DNA of 64,000 bases from Rhodococcoides corynebacterioides NBRC 14404 (GTDB lineage Bacteria > Actinomycetota > Actinomycetes > Mycobacteriales > Mycobacteriaceae): NCBI RefSeq assembly GCF_001894765.1, contig NZ_BCWV01000005.1:124001-188000 (forward strand). Reading direction: 5' to 3'. Each line of letters begins with the position of its first letter. Position 1 is the first letter of the stretch. The notes under the pieces were generated by a model. The model did no database searches. It saw only the letters and a program-made list of their open reading frames with translations, and was not told the DNA's origin. Shown here one piece after another: positions 10,476-22,594 of the stretch. A program made the translations under genes and the position numbers.

Positions 10476-11311
10476 CCGACACCGCGACCGGACGGTGGCG
10501 GACCCGCCTCGAGGCGGCCGTCACCGCCCGAGGTCGGCTGTGCGTGGGCATCGACCCGCACGCCGGGCTGCTGGCGTCCTGGGGCCTCGAGGACACCGCC
10601 GCAGGCCTCGCGGAGTTCGCCGAGGCGTGCGTGACGGCGTTCGCGGACGAGGTGGCCGTCGTCAAGCCGCAGGTGGCCTTCTTCGAACGCTTCGGGTCGG
10701 CGGGCTACGCGGTACTCGAACGCACGATCGCGGCGCTGCGTTCCGCCGGCGTCCTCGTCATCGCCGACGCCAAGCGCGGTGACATCGGGAGTACGTCGGA
10801 CGCGTACGCGGCCGCCTGGCTGGACCCGGCGTCGCCGTTGGCCTCGGACGCCGTGACGGTGTCGCCGTACCTCGGTCCGGGCGCCCTGGAGCCGTTCGTG
10901 CGCCACGCGAGCGCGCACGGGGCCGGTCTGTTCGTCCTCGCGCGGACGTCCAATCCCGAGGGCGAAGGGGTTCAGACCGCCCACACGGCGTCCGGCGCCA
11001 CCGTGGCCCAGCACGTCGTGGCGTCCGCGGACGCGGTGAACCGGGAGGCCGGTGACGCCGTCGCGGGCCTGGTGGTCGGCGCGACACGCGGACACGGTCT
11101 CGATCTGCGGGAATTCTCGGGACCGATCCTGGCCCCCGGCCTGGGCGCTCAGGGTGCGGCGGCGGCCGACCTGCCGTCTCTGTTCGACGGCGCGTCGAAG
11201 CTGTTGCTGCCCAACTCTTCTCGGGACATCGCGCGGCACGGGCCGGACGTGACGGCGCTCCGGGACGCCGCGCGGCGGGTTCGCGACGAGGTCGAACGGG
11301 CCCTCGCATAG
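10472..11311 (+). CDS. pyrF: orotidine 5'-phosphate decarboxylase, type 2 family
   Basis: Last step of UMP synthesis, 279 aa. The catalytic charged cluster is in [19 protein letters not shown] (Asp99, Lys101, Asp104), and [11 protein letters not shown] and [13 protein letters not shown] match the longer actinobacterial subfamily. GTG 10472 overlaps the carB stop by 4 bases. pyrF ends the operon. The remaining pathway enzymes, dihydroorotate dehydrogenase and orotate phosphoribosyltransferase, are not in the window, so the pathway depends on unlinked genes. Confidence 0.96.
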   Translation: MTDTATGRWRTRLEAAVTARGRLCVGIDPHAGLLASWGLEDTAAGLAEFAEACVTAFADEVAVVKPQVAFFERFGSAGYAVLERTIAALRSAGVLVIADAKRGDIGSTSDAYAAAWLDPASPLASDAVTVSPYLGPGALEPFVRHASAHGAGLFVLARTSNPEGEGVQTAHTASGATVAQHVVASADAVNREAGDAVAGLVVGATRGHGLDLREFSGPILAPGLGAQGAAAADLPSLFDGASKLLLPNSSRDIARHGPDVTALRDAARRVRDEVERALA

Positions 11312-11529
11312 CCGACGCACCGTCCGCGACACGGGCGGGGGGCCGGTTCGCAATCGCGAGCATGCCCGACTACGGTCGCTATCGCCGCTGGTCGACACCG
11401 GTGGCACGCCGGTCGATCGACCTCGCCGCCGCGCCGCACCCCGGCCGGGACTCACCGTTCCGGACCCGCCGTTCGGCACGGACGGATGGCGGACGCCGAC
11501 CGATACACATACGACGAGACGGAGGAACC
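11312..11529. other. pyrF-mihF intergenic region
   Basis: 218 bases without a supported gene. The mihF frame is open leftwards to 11362, but that stretch has poor similarity to mIHF and a good ribosome binding site lies right before the short start. It probably carries the promoter of the mihF-gmk-rpoZ-coaBC group, but no clear -35/-10 pair stands out. Confidence 0.5.
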
Positions 11530-11850
11530 GTGGCCCTTCCCCAGTTGACCGACGAGCAGCGGGCTGCTGCTCTGGAGAAGGCGGCAGCTGCACGTCGTGC
11601 CAGGGCAGAGCTCAAGGAGCGCCTCAAGCGCGGCGGCACCGACCTGAAGCAGGTGCTCAAGGATGCCGAAGAGGACGAGATCCTCGGCAAGATGAAGGTC
11701 TCGGCGCTGCTCGAGGCCCTGCCCAAGGTGGGCAAGGTCAAGGCGCAGGAGATCATGACCGAACTGGAGATCGCACCCACGCGTCGTCTCCGCGGTCTCG
11801 GCGATCGTCAGCGCAAGGCGCTGCTCGCTCGGTTCGATTTCGAAGCCTGA
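11530..11850 (+). CDS. mihF: mycobacterial-type integration host factor mIHF
   Basis: 106 aa nucleoid-associated DNA-binding protein of actinobacteria, unrelated in sequence to E. coli IHF. It binds and shapes DNA and was first known for helping phage L5 integration. It has a long basic N-terminal helix ([20 protein letters not shown]) and a helix-two-turns-helix segment ([20 protein letters not shown]) ending in the conserved [21 protein letters not shown] 11530 follows GGAGG at 11521-11525. A longer product from 11362 is possible in principle, as annotated for M. tuberculosis. It lies 7 bases upstream of gmk, the conserved arrangement. Confidence 0.95.
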   Translation: MALPQLTDEQRAAALEKAAAARRARAELKERLKRGGTDLKQVLKDAEEDEILGKMKVSALLEALPKVGKVKAQEIMTELEIAPTRRLRGLGDRQRKALLARFDFEA

Positions 11851-11857
11851 CAGGCGC

Positions 11858-12511
11858 GTGTCCGACAGTGACACCCGGGCGCGAGCGTCCGACCGTGCCA
11901 CCGTCACCGCACCGGGGAGGGGTCGGCTGGTAGTTCTGGCCGGCCCCTCCGCCGTCGGGAAGTCCACCGTGGTGGCCCGCGTGCGCGCGGCGTTGCCGGA
12001 CCTGTTCTTCAGCGTCTCGGCCACCACCCGGGCGCCCCGGCCCGGCGAGGTGGACGGACGGGACTACCGCTTCGTCGCCCCCGCCGAGTTCGACCGCATG
12101 ATCGACGCCGGTGAACTGCTCGAGTGGGCCGAGATCCATCGTGGCCTGCACCGCAGCGGGACGCCGGCCGAACCGGTCCGCCGCGCACTGGCCGCCGGGG
12201 ACCCGGTGTTGCTCGAGGTCGACCTGCAGGGCGCCCGCGCCGTGCGGGCCGCTGCGCCCGAGGCCCGGCTCGTGTTCCTCGCGCCGCCGTCCTGGGACGA
12301 TCTGGTGACGCGACTGACCGGCCGCGGGACCGAACCGCCGGACGTGGTCGCGCGCCGGCTCGACACCGCCCGCGAGGAACTGGCGGCGCAGGGCGAGTTC
12401 GACACGGTCGTCGTGAACGACGATGTCGAGCGAGCGAGTGCCCAGTTGGTATCCTTGTTGGTCGACGGTGACCCGGAGGGCCATGGTGCCCCCGGTGACG
12501 GCCGTCCCTAG
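11858..12511 (+). CDS. gmk: guanylate kinase
   Basis: Phosphorylates GMP/dGMP to GDP/dGDP, 217 aa. Walker [10 protein letters not shown] is at residues 29-37. The GMP-binding segment includes [21 protein letters not shown] and ELLEWAEIH, and the lid region carries [16 protein letters not shown]. The first ~25 residues before the P-loop are polar and variable, so the exact start (GTG 11858) is the least certain part. It lies between mihF and rpoZ, as in mycobacteria. Confidence 0.96.
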   Translation: MSDSDTRARASDRATVTAPGRGRLVVLAGPSAVGKSTVVARVRAALPDLFFSVSATTRAPRPGEVDGRDYRFVAPAEFDRMIDAGELLEWAEIHRGLHRSGTPAEPVRRALAAGDPVLLEVDLQGARAVRAAAPEARLVFLAPPSWDDLVTRLTGRGTEPPDVVARRLDTAREELAAQGEFDTVVVNDDVERASAQLVSLLVDGDPEGHGAPGDGRP

Positions 12512-14184
<1,673 letters not shown>

Positions 14185-14281
14185 TTCGTGCGAGTGGCCG
14201 GTGACGCCCGGTCCTGCTGTCCCCTCCGATTCGGGGTACCCGGTCGGCGGTAGCCCTGTCCGTGTACGAGAGGAAACATCT

Positions 14282-15496
14282 GTGAGCACGTCCGCACGTC
14301 GGCTCTTCACCAGCGAATCGGTCACGGAGGGTCACCCCGACAAGATCTGTGACGCCATCAGCGATTCGATTCTCGACGCGCTTCTCACCGAGGACCCCCG
14401 GGCGCGGGTCGCGGTGGAGACCCTGGTGACCACCGGCCAGGTGCACGTCGCCGGTGAGGTCAACACCACCGCCTACGCCGACATCCCGCACATCGTGCGC
14501 GAGAAGGTCCTCGAGATCGGCTACGACTCGTCGGCCAAGGGCTTCGACGGCAATTCCTGCGGCGTGAACGTCGCCATCGGCGCACAGTCGCCGGAGATCG
14601 CGCAGGGTGTCGACAACGCGTACGAGTCGCGTGTCGAGGGCCTCACGGACGACGAGATCGACCGTCAGGGCGCCGGGGACCAGGGCCTGATGTTCGGCTA
14701 CGCCATCAAGGACACGCCCGAGATGATGCCGCTGCCGATCGCGTTGGCGCACCGACTCTCGCGTCGCCTCACCGAGGTGCGCAAGACCGAGGTGCTGCCC
14801 TACCTGCGCCCGGACGGCAAGACGCAGGTCACCATCGAGTACGACGGCGGTCGTCCGGTGCGCCTCGACACCGTCGTGGTCTCCACGCAGCACGCGGCGG
14901 ACATCGATCTCGAGAACATGCTCACCCCGGACATCCGGACCCACGTGCTCGACGCCGTGGTCGCCGATCTCGGCCACGACACTCTCGACACGTCGTCGGT
15001 GCGCCTGCTGGTCAACCCCACGGGCAAGTTCGTCCTCGGCGGTCCGATGGGCGACGCCGGGTTGACCGGCCGCAAGATCATCGTCGACACCTACGGCGGC
15101 TGGGCCCGGCACGGCGGCGGCGCCTTCTCGGGCAAGGACCCGTCGAAGGTCGACCGCAGCGCTGCGTACGCGATGCGCTGGGTGGCGAAGAACGTCGTCG
15201 CCGCGGATCTGGCCGAGCGGGTCGAGGTGCAGGTCGCGTACGCGATCGGCAAGGCGGCGCCCGTCGGACTGTTCGTCGAGACCTTCGGCTCGGAGAACGT
15301 CGACCCCGCGAAGATCCAGTCGGCCATCACCGAGGTGTTCGATCTGCGCCCCGGCGCGATCATCCGCGACCTCGATCTGCTGCGCCCGATCTACGCGCCC
15401 ACGGCGGCCTACGGTCACTTCGGCCGCACCGACATCGACCTGCCCTGGGAGAACACCGACCGCGCCGAGAAGCTGCGGTCGGCCGCGGGGCTCTGA
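14282..15496 (+). CDS. metK: S-adenosylmethionine synthetase
   Basis: Makes SAM from methionine and ATP, 404 aa. Signatures: [14 protein letters not shown] with catalytic His18, [12 protein letters not shown], and the P-loop-like [23 protein letters not shown] 14282 follows GAGAGGA at 14268-14274; an in-frame start at 14201 would add 27 unrelated residues. The 97-base gap after coaBC shows no SAM riboswitch. It lies upstream of priA and fmt, which suggests a growth-linked cluster. Confidence 0.98.
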   Translation: MSTSARRLFTSESVTEGHPDKICDAISDSILDALLTEDPRARVAVETLVTTGQVHVAGEVNTTAYADIPHIVREKVLEIGYDSSAKGFDGNSCGVNVAIGAQSPEIAQGVDNAYESRVEGLTDDEIDRQGAGDQGLMFGYAIKDTPEMMPLPIALAHRLSRRLTEVRKTEVLPYLRPDGKTQVTIEYDGGRPVRLDTVVVSTQHAADIDLENMLTPDIRTHVLDAVVADLGHDTLDTSSVRLLVNPTGKFVLGGPMGDAGLTGRKIIVDTYGGWARHGGGAFSGKDPSKVDRSAAYAMRWVAKNVVAADLAERVEVQVAYAIGKAAPVGLFVETFGSENVDPAKIQSAITEVFDLRPGAIIRDLDLLRPIYAPTAAYGHFGRTDIDLPWENTDRAEKLRSAAGL

Positions 15497-15537
15497 CCGG
15501 CACCGCGCGACCGGCGGAGCGCGCGCCGATCGCGCGC

Positions 15538-17517
15538 GTGATCCCGCTGCTCGCGCTCGCTCACCTCGACCGGGACTTCGACTACGTGGTCCCGGTCGAG
15601 TGGGACGAGGCCGCGCAACCCGGCGTCCGGGTGCGTGTGCGCTTCGCCGGTCGCCTGGTCGACGGATTCCTGGTCGAGCGCCGTGACACGACCGACCACA
15701 CCGGGAAACTGGGCTTCCTGGACAAGGTGGTCTCACCGGAAGTGGTGCTCACCGCGGAGGTCACCGATCTGGTGACGGCCGTGGCGGCGCGCTACGCGGG
15801 GACCCGGTCGGACGTGCTGCGCCTGGCGGTTCCGCCGCGTCATGCCCGCGTCGAAGCACAAGCACGGTCGATCGGCGCGTCCGCCGCACCCACCGTGTCG
15901 ATCGACGGCTGGGTGCGATACCGCCACGGCCGGGAGTTCCTCGCCGCCCTCGCCGAGCGACGAGCGGCGCGGGCGGTGTGGCAGGCCGTACCGGGGGAGG
16001 ACTGGCCGGCCCGTCTCGCCGAGCTGGCGGCTGCGACGGTCGCCGCAGGCGGCGGCGTCCTGCTCCTCGTTCCCGATCAACGCGACCTCGACCGGGTCGA
16101 GGCCGCATGTCTGTCCGTGCTCGACCCCGCCGCGGTGTCGGTGCTGTCCGCCGGTCTCGGGCCCGCCGAGCGCTATCGACGCTGGCTGGCCGTCGCTCGC
16201 GGCACGGCGCGGGTGGCGGTCGGTACGCGTAGCGCGGTGTTCGCGCCCGTGCACGACCTCGCACTGGTCGTGGTGTGGGACGACGGCGACGAGTCGCTGG
16301 TCGAACCGCGCGCGCCCTATCCGCATGCCCGTGACGTCGCACTGCTGCGTGCTCATCGCACCGGCACCGCGGCGGTGGTGGGTGGGTTCGCCCGCACCGC
16401 CGAGGCGCAGGCGCTGGTCGAGTCCGGATGGGCGCAGGATCTGCTCGCCGCGCGGGACACCGTCCGCGCCGCGGCCCCGCGCATCACTGCCCTGGCCGAC
16501 AGCGAGCACGCCCTCGTGCGCGACCCCTCCGCCCGCGCCGCACGACTGCCCGCGGTCGCTTTCGCTGCCGCCCGCACGGCGCTGGCCGCCGGCCGGCCCG
16601 TGCTGGTCCAGGTGCCACGCCGCGGCTACGTTCCGTCGCTGGCCTGCGGGAAGTGCCGCACTCCGGCGCGGTGTCGGCGGTGCCACGGTCCGTTGGCATT
16701 GCCGTCGGCGCCCGGCGCGGACGGCGTCGGCAGTCCCACGTGCCGCTGGTGCGGCACTGCGGACGCGGCGTACTCGTGCCCGACCTGCGGGTCACGGGCC
16801 CTGCGCGCGACGGTGATCGGTGCCGGTCGCACGGCGGAGGAACTGGGGCGAGCGTTCAGCGGCGTCACGGTGCGACAGTCCGGGGGCACCGCGGTGCTGG
16901 CGTCGGTGCCCGCCGGCCCGTCTCTCGTGGTCGCCACCGTGGGCGCCGAACCCGTCGCCGAGGGCGGGTACGGCGCCGCCCTCCTGCTCGACGGGTGGGC
17001 GATGCTCGGCCGGGCGGACCTGCGGGCCGCGGAGCAGACCGTACGGCGCTGGATGGCCGCGGCGGCCGGCGTGATCCCCGCCTCGGACGGCGGCGAGGTG
17101 GTCGTGGTCGCCGAAGCCGACCTGCCCGCCGTCCAGGCGCTGATTCGGTGGGACCCGGTCGGTCACGCCGCCACCGAGCTGGCCGAACGCGCCGAGGTCG
17201 GATTCCCGCCCGCCGTGCATCTGGCCGCCGTGGACGGTGCACCCGACGCGGTGCGGACGCTGCTCGACGCCGCACGACTGCCCGCGGAGACCGTCACGCT
17301 CGGGCCCGTCGATCTTCCGCCGGGGGAGCGCCCGCCGGTCGGCGCCGACACCGCGGACGATCCGTCCGCGCCCGTCGAGCGAGTGCTGTTGCGGGTGCCC
17401 CGACAGTCGGGCTCGGCGCTGGCCCGCGCCCTCGCCGAGGCCCGCGCGGTGGTGGGAGCGAAGAAGGCCACGACGTCGGCGCTGCGCATCCAGGTCGACC
17501 CCCTCCGCATAGGCTGA
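15538..17517 (+). CDS. priA: PriA-like primosomal protein, helicase motifs degenerate
   Basis: 659 aa homologue of the replication restart protein PriA. The N-terminal 3'-end binding domain ([15 protein letters not shown]) and zinc-binding cysteines ([29 protein letters not shown]) are present. The ATPase is not: where GSGKT should be the sequence reads [13 protein letters not shown], and the DEEH box is replaced by [10 protein letters not shown]. Loss of Walker motifs is a known trait of actinobacterial PriA, so it may load or bind DNA without unwinding it. GTG 15538 is the first usable start; homologues often extend slightly further. It ends 5 bases before fmt. Confidence 0.9.
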   Translation: MIPLLALAHLDRDFDYVVPVEWDEAAQPGVRVRVRFAGRLVDGFLVERRDTTDHTGKLGFLDKVVSPEVVLTAEVTDLVTAVAARYAGTRSDVLRLAVPPRHARVEAQARSIGASAAPTVSIDGWVRYRHGREFLAALAERRAARAVWQAVPGEDWPARLAELAAATVAAGGGVLLLVPDQRDLDRVEAACLSVLDPAAVSVLSAGLGPAERYRRWLAVARGTARVAVGTRSAVFAPVHDLALVVVWDDGDESLVEPRAPYPHARDVALLRAHRTGTAAVVGGFARTAEAQALVESGWAQDLLAARDTVRAAAPRITALADSEHALVRDPSARAARLPAVAFAAARTALAAGRPVLVQVPRRGYVPSLACGKCRTPARCRRCHGPLALPSAPGADGVGSPTCRWCGTADAAYSCPTCGSRALRATVIGAGRTAEELGRAFSGVTVRQSGGTAVLASVPAGPSLVVATVGAEPVAEGGYGAALLLDGWAMLGRADLRAAEQTVRRWMAAAAGVIPASDGGEVVVVAEADLPAVQALIRWDPVGHAATELAERAEVGFPPAVHLAAVDGAPDAVRTLLDAARLPAETVTLGPVDLPPGERPPVGADTADDPSAPVERVLLRVPRQSGSALARALAEARAVVGAKKATTSALRIQVDPLRIG

Positions 17518-17522
17518 CGCGC

Positions 17523-18446
17523 GTGCGTCTCGTCTTCGCCGGTACTCCCGAACCCGCCCTGCCCGCCCTGCGACGTCTGCTCGCCTCGCCCCGGCACGAG
17601 GTGGTCGGCGTGCTCACCCGCCCCGACACGGTCGCCGGACGGGGCCGCCGGGTGGTGCGCTCACCCGTCGCGCAGCTCGCCGACGAGCACGGCATCCCGG
17701 TCCTCCAGCCGCCGCGACCCGGCGACGCCGACGCCGTACGCACCCTGACCGACTGGGCGCCGGACTGCTGCCCCGTCGTCGCCTACGGGGCGCTCCTGCG
17801 CCCGCCGCTCCTCGACCTGCCCCGGCACGGCTGGGTCAACCTGCACTTCTCCTTGCTTCCCGCGTGGCGCGGTGCCGCTCCGGTGCAGGCGGCGCTCGCC
17901 GCGGGGGACGAGGTGACGGGAGCCACGACGTTCCGCATCGAGGAGGGACTGGACACCGGGCCCGTCTTCGGAGTGGTCACCGAGACCGTGCGCGGCGACG
18001 ACACCGCGGGGGACCTCCTCGGCCGGTTGGCCGAGAGCGGGGCCGGACTGCTGGAGGCGACCATGGACGGTCTCGAGGACGGCGCGCTGACCGCGGTGCC
18101 GCAGTCGACCGACGGTGTCTCGATCGCCCCGAAGATCACGGTGGACGCGGCGCGCGTCGATTTCACGCGTCCCGCCGTGGCCGTGGACCGCCATGTGCGC
18201 AGTGTCACACCGGCCCCGGGGGCCTGGGCCGAGGTCCACGATCTCCGCGTCAAGCTGGGACCCGTGACCGTCACCGAGGAGTCGCTGCCCGCCGGGGTCG
18301 TCGAGGTGCGCAAACGGGCCGTGCTGGTGGGAACAGCGACCGCCGCGGTGGAGTTGAGCTGGGTACAGGCGCAGGGCAAGAAGCAGATGGCGGCGACCGA
18401 CTGGGCGCGCGGAGCACGGGACGTGGACGGGGCGGTGATTCGATGA
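17523..18446 (+). CDS. fmt: methionyl-tRNA formyltransferase
   Basis: Formylates initiator Met-tRNA using 10-formyl-THF, 307 aa. The catalytic residues sit at the same numbers as in E. coli: Asn106 and His108 in [15 protein letters not shown] and Asp144 in EEGLDTGPV. The C-terminal tRNA-binding OB-like domain follows from about residue 205. GTG 17523 begins [13 protein letters not shown], the expected N-terminus, although the frame is open for hundreds of codons upstream. It overlaps rsmB by 4 bases. Confidence 0.97.
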   Translation: MRLVFAGTPEPALPALRRLLASPRHEVVGVLTRPDTVAGRGRRVVRSPVAQLADEHGIPVLQPPRPGDADAVRTLTDWAPDCCPVVAYGALLRPPLLDLPRHGWVNLHFSLLPAWRGAAPVQAALAAGDEVTGATTFRIEEGLDTGPVFGVVTETVRGDDTAGDLLGRLAESGAGLLEATMDGLEDGALTAVPQSTDGVSIAPKITVDAARVDFTRPAVAVDRHVRSVTPAPGAWAEVHDLRVKLGPVTVTEESLPAGVVEVRKRAVLVGTATAAVELSWVQAQGKKQMAATDWARGARDVDGAVIR

Positions 18447-19984
18447 GCGAGGATCGCTCCGGTCGACGCGGTGACGAGGATCGCGCCGGTCGACGCGGTG
18501 ACGAGGATCGCTCCGGCACGCGTCGGCCCTCGCGGACCCGCGCCGGGAATCCTGCCCGCGGCAACACGCGCCCCCGACAGGCGAACCGTCCGAATCCCGC
18601 GGAGGCCGGACTCGATCCGGCGCGCGTCGCGGCACGCGACGTCCTGCGGGCGGTCCGGGAACGCGACGCCTACGCCAACCTGGTCCTGCCCGCCCTGCTC
18701 CGCGAGCGGCGTCTCGGCGAACGGGATGCAGCATTGGCCACCGAGCTCGCCTACGGCGCCTCCCGTGCTCGCGGGGTGTTGGACGCCGTCATCGCCCACG
18801 CGGCGTCGCGCTCGGTCGAGGAGATCGACGGGCCCCTGCTCGACGTCCTCCGGCTCGGCGCCTATCAGTTGCTGCGTACCCGTATCGCTCCGCACGCCGC
18901 GGTGGCCACGTCGGTGGACATGGTGCGCGCCGAGGCCGGCCCCGGGAAATCGGGCTTCGTCAACGCCGTGCTGCGGCGGGTGTCCGAACGCACGGAGGAC
19001 CAGTGGGTCGCCGAGCTCGCCCCGCCCGCGGATCGCGATCCGGTGGGACATGCGGCGTTTCGTCATGCGCACCCGACGTGGATCGCGCAGGCCTTCCACG
19101 ACGCCCTCGGCGCGGACGCCGGTGAGCTCGACGAGTTGCTCGCCGCGGACGACGCGCGACCGGCCGTCCACCTGGTCGCGCGACCGGGTGAGATCTCGGC
19201 GGACGAGCTGGCCCTGGTCACCGGCGGCGAGGTCGGCCCGTGGTCGCCCTACGCCGTCCACCTCGACGGGGGGGATCCCGGCCGCCTCGACGCGGTGCGC
19301 GAGGGTCTGGCCGGTGTGCAGGACGAGGGCAGTCAGCTCGTCGCCCGCGCCCTCGTCGAGGCGCCCCTCGACGGTGAGGACGGCGGCCGCTGGCTCGATC
19401 TGTGCGCCGGGCCGGGTGGCAAGGCCGCGCTGTTGGGTGCGTTGGCCGCCGTGGACGGTGCGACCGTCGACGCGGTGGAACCGTCCGACCATCGCGCCGA
19501 CCTGGTGCGAAAATCCACGCGCGACCTGCCGGTCACGGTGCACACCGTCGACGGCCGGTCCAGTGGGCTCGAGCCGGGCTACGACCGCGTCCTCGTCGAC
19601 GCACCCTGCACCGGGCTCGGGGCGTTGCGTCGCCGTCCCGAGGCCCGGTGGCGTCGCCGGCCCGAGGACGTCGCCGGCCTGGTCGTCCTGCAGCGCGAGT
19701 TGCTCGCCGCGGCCGTCGCGCTCGTCCGCCCGGGCGGCGTCGTGGTCTACGCGACGTGCTCGCCGCACCTGTCCGAGACGATCGGCGTGGTCGGCGACGC
19801 CGTGCGACGCCACGGGCTGATCGGTCTCGACACCGGCGTCACGGTGCCGGGTGTGCCGCGGTCGACGCGTCCCACGCCCGGGCGTGACGGGTCGGCCGGG
19901 ACCCACGTCCAGCTCTGGCCGCACCGCCACGGCACCGACGCCATGTTCTTCGCGGCTCTGCGACGACCCGGTGGTGTCGCGTGA
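18443..19984 (+). CDS. rsmB: 16S rRNA m5C967 methyltransferase RsmB/Fmu
   Basis: SAM-dependent rRNA cytosine-5 methyltransferase, 513 aa. Order: a low-complexity charged N-terminus (residues 1-55) with tandem repeats, a NusB-like RNA-binding domain (~60-190), then the Rossmann methyltransferase. Motif I is DLCAGPGGK (319-327). Motif IV PCTG has Cys389 and motif VI YATCS has Cys439, exactly 50 residues apart as in E. coli RsmB, where the second is the nucleophile. The arginine/aspartate-rich leader (~30 aa of 9-residue repeats) is dispensable to the fold. It overlaps fmt and the next gene by 4 bases each. Confidence 0.96.
   Translation: MSEDRSGRRGDEDRAGRRGDEDRSGTRRPSRTRAGNPARGNTRPRQANRPNPAEAGLDPARVAARDVLRAVRERDAYANLVLPALLRERRLGERDAALATELAYGASRARGVLDAVIAHAASRSVEEIDGPLLDVLRLGAYQLLRTRIAPHAAVATSVDMVRAEAGPGKSGFVNAVLRRVSERTEDQWVAELAPPADRDPVGHAAFRHAHPTWIAQAFHDALGADAGELDELLAADDARPAVHLVARPGEISADELALVTGGEVGPWSPYAVHLDGGDPGRLDAVREGLAGVQDEGSQLVARALVEAPLDGEDGGRWLDLCAGPGGKAALLGALAAVDGATVDAVEPSDHRADLVRKSTRDLPVTVHTVDGRSSGLEPGYDRVLVDAPCTGLGALRRRPEARWRRRPEDVAGLVVLQRELLAAAVALVRPGGVVVYATCSPHLSETIGVVGDAVRRHGLIGLDTGVTVPGVPRSTRPTPGRDGSAGTHVQLWPHRHGTDAMFFAALRRPGGVA
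18449..18516 (+). repeat. 27-bp in-frame tandem repeat at rsmB 5' end
   Basis: Units at 18449-18475 and 18476-18502, with a partial third to about 18516, encode EDR[SA]GRRGD. The first two copies are almost identical in DNA. The period is a multiple of three, so array changes would lengthen or shorten only the disordered N-terminus of RsmB. Confidence 0.9.
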
Positions 19985-20703
19985 CGACGCGCGGTGCGGT
20001 GGCCGCCCTCGCCGGCCTGGCGCTGCTGGGCGCCGGCTGTGCGGCCGGAACGACGTCGACCGCGTCGGTCGACACCCCCGATCCGGTCCGGGTGTCGGTT
20101 GCCGCCTCCGAGAACGCCGCCTCGCTCCCCGCCGCCGACGCGCCGCAGCGGGTGGCCGTCCTCGGCGACTCGTTCTCCGCGGGCTCCGGCAACGACGTGG
20201 TCTGGCCGGACGTGCTCGCCGACGAGCACGGCTTCGATCTGGTCAACGTCAGTCTCGGCGGCGCCGGCTACGTGGCGGGAGACGACGAGCTCGGGACGTT
20301 CGGCGACGAGGTCGACGACGCCCTCGCCGCGGATCCCGACGTCGTGCTGGTGGTCGGCAGCGAGAACGACGTGGACGAGGACCCCACCGAGGTGTACGAC
20401 GCCGCCCTCGCCCTGTTCGCCCGGCTGCACGCCGGGGCGCCCGCGGCCGAGCTGGTCGCCGTGGGGCCCATCTGGAGCGGCGACGTCCCGGTTCCGGCGG
20501 AACTCCGCGACGTCGACTCCGCGGTGGAGTCCGCCGCGCTCGGCTCGGACGTGGACTACGTCGACACCCTCGACGCGGGGTGGTTGGCCGACCCGGCCAT
20601 CATTCAGGACGACGGCGATCACCCCACCGACGCGGGACAGTTCCTGCTCGCCGAGGCCATCGACGAGGCCGTGGACGTCGTCGAACCGGGGCTGCTGGGA
20701 TGA
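19981..20703 (+). CDS. SGNH/GDSL-family hydrolase lipoprotein
   Basis: 240 aa secreted lipoprotein. The signal peptide ends in a lipobox, LLGAGC, with Cys20. A complete SGNH set follows: Ser64 in [10 protein letters not shown], the glycine block LGGAGY (~92-97), Asn129 in VGSENDV, and Asp211 with His214 in DDGDHPT. It is therefore probably an active extracytoplasmic esterase or deacetylase; the substrate is not predictable. It starts with a GTG overlapping rsmB by 4 bases, yet rpe downstream has its own -10-like box. In M. tuberculosis rpe follows fmu directly (by recall), so this gene is an addition at this spot. Confidence 0.88.
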   Translation: MTTRGAVAALAGLALLGAGCAAGTTSTASVDTPDPVRVSVAASENAASLPAADAPQRVAVLGDSFSAGSGNDVVWPDVLADEHGFDLVNVSLGGAGYVAGDDELGTFGDEVDDALAADPDVVLVVGSENDVDEDPTEVYDAALALFARLHAGAPAAELVAVGPIWSGDVPVPAELRDVDSAVESAALGSDVDYVDTLDAGWLADPAIIQDDGDHPTDAGQFLLAEAIDEAVDVVEPGLLG

Positions 20704-20715
20704 CAGGGGCCCGGT

Positions 20716-20721
20716 TAGGCT
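20716..20721 (+). promoter_or_regulatory. -10-like hexamer of rpe
   Basis: TAGGCT ends 8 bases before the rpe GTG at 20730, so the transcript could begin at or just before the start codon. The same hexamer occurs before gap, ribBA and (on the minus strand) tkt. No Shine-Dalgarno is visible before rpe, which fits a leaderless message. Confidence 0.5.
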
Positions 20722-20729
20722 CCTTGCCC

Positions 20730-21434
20730 GTGGCTCCTACCGATACGTCCCCGACCCCGCGGCATCCGATGATCGCGCCGTCGATCCTCTCGGCCGACTT
20801 CGCGCGACTGGCCGACGAGGCCGCGGCCGTCGCGGGCAGCGACTGGTTGCACGTCGACGTCATGGACGCCCACTTCGTGCCCAACCTGACTCTCGGGCTA
20901 CCGGTGGTGTCCAGCCTGCTGAAGGCCACGGACATCCCGCTGGACTGCCACCTGATGATCGAGGACCCGGCCCGCTGGGCGCCGCCGTACGCCGAGGCGG
21001 GCGCGTACAACGTCACCTTCCACGCCGAGGCCGCCGACGACCCGGTGGCCGTCGCGCGCGACATTCGCGCGGCCGGCGCGAAGGCCGGTCTGTCGATCAA
21101 GCCGAACACTCCGATCGAGCCGTACCTCGAGATCCTGCGGCATTTCGACACTCTGCTGGTGATGAGCGTCGAGCCGGGATTCGGTGGCCAGAGCTTCATG
21201 CCCGAGGTCCTGGACAAGGCCCGCACGGCGCGCCGACTGGTCGACGCCGGTGAGTTGCGTCTGGTGGTCGAGATCGACGGCGGCATCAACGACGACACGA
21301 TCGCGCAGGCCGCCGAGGCCGGCATCGACTGCTTCGTCGCCGGCTCGGCCGTGTACAACACCGACGATCCGGGGCGCGCCGTGGCCGCGCTGCGTGCCGC
21401 CGCGGCGTCGGCGTCACCCCACCTCACCGCCTGA
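20730..21434 (+). CDS. rpe: ribulose-phosphate 3-epimerase
   Basis: Interconverts ribulose 5-phosphate and xylulose 5-phosphate, 234 aa TIM barrel. Motifs: [27 protein letters not shown] (usual MDG is MDA here), [20 protein letters not shown] and VEIDGGIND. The GTG at 20730 is preferred over the ATG at 20769 because of the -10-like box just upstream and because mycobacterial homologues have a similar short leader. It shares one base with ribD. It may supply ribulose 5-phosphate balance for the riboflavin genes next door as well as for the pentose phosphate pathway. Confidence 0.96.
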   Translation: MAPTDTSPTPRHPMIAPSILSADFARLADEAAAVAGSDWLHVDVMDAHFVPNLTLGLPVVSSLLKATDIPLDCHLMIEDPARWAPPYAEAGAYNVTFHAEAADDPVAVARDIRAAGAKAGLSIKPNTPIEPYLEILRHFDTLLVMSVEPGFGGQSFMPEVLDKARTARRLVDAGELRLVVEIDGGINDDTIAQAAEAGIDCFVAGSAVYNTDDPGRAVAALRAAAASASPHLTA

Positions 21435-22594
21435 TGGTTCCGCTGCCGTCGGCGGTCGTCGACGAGGCGATGCGGACCGCCGTCGCCGTCAGCGAGTCGG
21501 CGCGCGGAATCAGCACGCCGAATCCGCCCGTGGGCGCGGTGATCCTGGACGCCGAGCACCGCGTCGTGGGCACCGGGGCCACGGCGGCCCCGGGCGGACC
21601 GCACGCGGAGGTCGTCGCCCTGCGCGAGGCCGGCGTCGCCGCGGCCGGCGGCACGGCCGTGGTGACCCTGGAGCCCTGCGACCACACCGGCCGGACCGGC
21701 CCGTGCACCGAGGCGCTGCTCGCCGCGGGCGTGGCGCGGGTCGTGTACGCCCTCGCCGATCCGACGCCCGCCGCGTCCGGCGGGGGCGACACGCTCACCC
21801 GCGCAGGCGTCGCCGTGGAGTCCGGGCGCCTCGCCGACGAGGTCGCTCGCGGCCCGTTGCGGGCCTGGCTGCACCGGCAGCGCACCGGTCGACCGCACGT
21901 CACGCTCAAGCTGGCCTCCACCCTCGACGGGCGGATCGCCGCACCGGACGGCACCAGCCGATGGATCACCGGTCCCGCCGCGCGCGCCGTGGTGCATGCC
22001 GAACGTGCCCGCCTGGACGCGATCGTGGTGGGGACCGGCACGGTCCTGGCCGACGATCCCGCGCTCACCGCGCGGCGCGACGACGGCACGCTCGCGTCGC
22101 GGCAGCCGCTGCGGGTGGTGGTCGGCCGTCGGGACCTGCCCGCCGGCCTCCGCGTACTCGACGACTCGGCGCCCACCCGGCTCGTGCGCGAGCACGATCC
22201 GCACGCCGTCCTGGCTGCGCTCGACGACGTGAACGACGTTCTGGTGGAGGGCGGCGCCACGCTGGCCGCGGCCTTCCTCGATGCCGACCTGGTGGATCGG
22301 CTCGTCGTGTACCTCGCCCCGACCGTGCTCGGCGCCGGGCGGTCCGCCGTCGAGTCGTCGTCGGTGGGAACACTGGCCGACGCCCGCGGGTTCCGCCGAG
22401 AGAGCGTCACCGTGCTGGGTGACGACCTCCGCCTCGACCTCGTCCCCGTCGCAGCCCCCTCCCACCCGGCCGCAGCCCCCTCCCACCCGGCCGCAGCCCC
22501 CTCCCACCCGGCCGCAGCCCCCTCCCACCCGACCGCAGCCCCCTCCCACCCGGCCGCCCGACCACAGCAGGAGCAGACATGTTCACCGGAATAG
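21434..22594 (+). CDS. ribD: bifunctional RibD: pyrimidine deaminase/reductase
   Basis: Second and third steps of riboflavin synthesis, 386 aa. The N-terminal deaminase has its zinc set His57-x-Glu59 (GGPHAEVVAL), Cys82 and Cys91 (EPCDHTGRTGPC). The C-terminal NADPH reductase begins near residue 145 (HVTLKLASTLDGRIA, VGTGTVLADDPALTAR) and includes VLVEGGATLAAAFL. The protein ends in a tandem repeat tail of about 37 residues, five copies of AAPSHPA, that is not part of the fold. It shares one base with rpe and overlaps ribE by 16 bases, and the ribE ribosome binding site lies inside it. Confidence 0.96.
   Translation: MVPLPSAVVDEAMRTAVAVSESARGISTPNPPVGAVILDAEHRVVGTGATAAPGGPHAEVVALREAGVAAAGGTAVVTLEPCDHTGRTGPCTEALLAAGVARVVYALADPTPAASGGGDTLTRAGVAVESGRLADEVARGPLRAWLHRQRTGRPHVTLKLASTLDGRIAAPDGTSRWITGPAARAVVHAERARLDAIVVGTGTVLADDPALTARRDDGTLASRQPLRVVVGRRDLPAGLRVLDDSAPTRLVREHDPHAVLAALDDVNDVLVEGGATLAAAFLDADLVDRLVVYLAPTVLGAGRSAVESSSVGTLADARGFRRESVTVLGDDLRLDLVPVAAPSHPAAAPSHPAAAPSHPAAAPSHPTAAPSHPAARPQQEQTCSPE
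22451..22555 (+). repeat. 21-bp tandem repeat, five copies, in ribD 3' end
   Basis: Five head-to-tail units (22451, 22472, 22493, 22514, 22535), each encoding AAPSHP[AT]. Four copies are identical and the fourth differs by one base (CCGACC for CCGGCC). It is in frame with ribD and lies just before the ribE start, so expansion would change only the RibD tail. Confidence 0.96.

Noticed and set aside
14185-14281. SAM riboswitch upstream of metK
   Set aside because: The 97-base gap has no SAM-I/II/IV aptamer core and only a trivial CCCC/GGGG pairing.
22579-22594. P55 efflux pump and lprG between ribD and ribE
   Set aside because: ribD and ribE overlap by 16 bases here, so there is no room; the genes, if present, are elsewhere.
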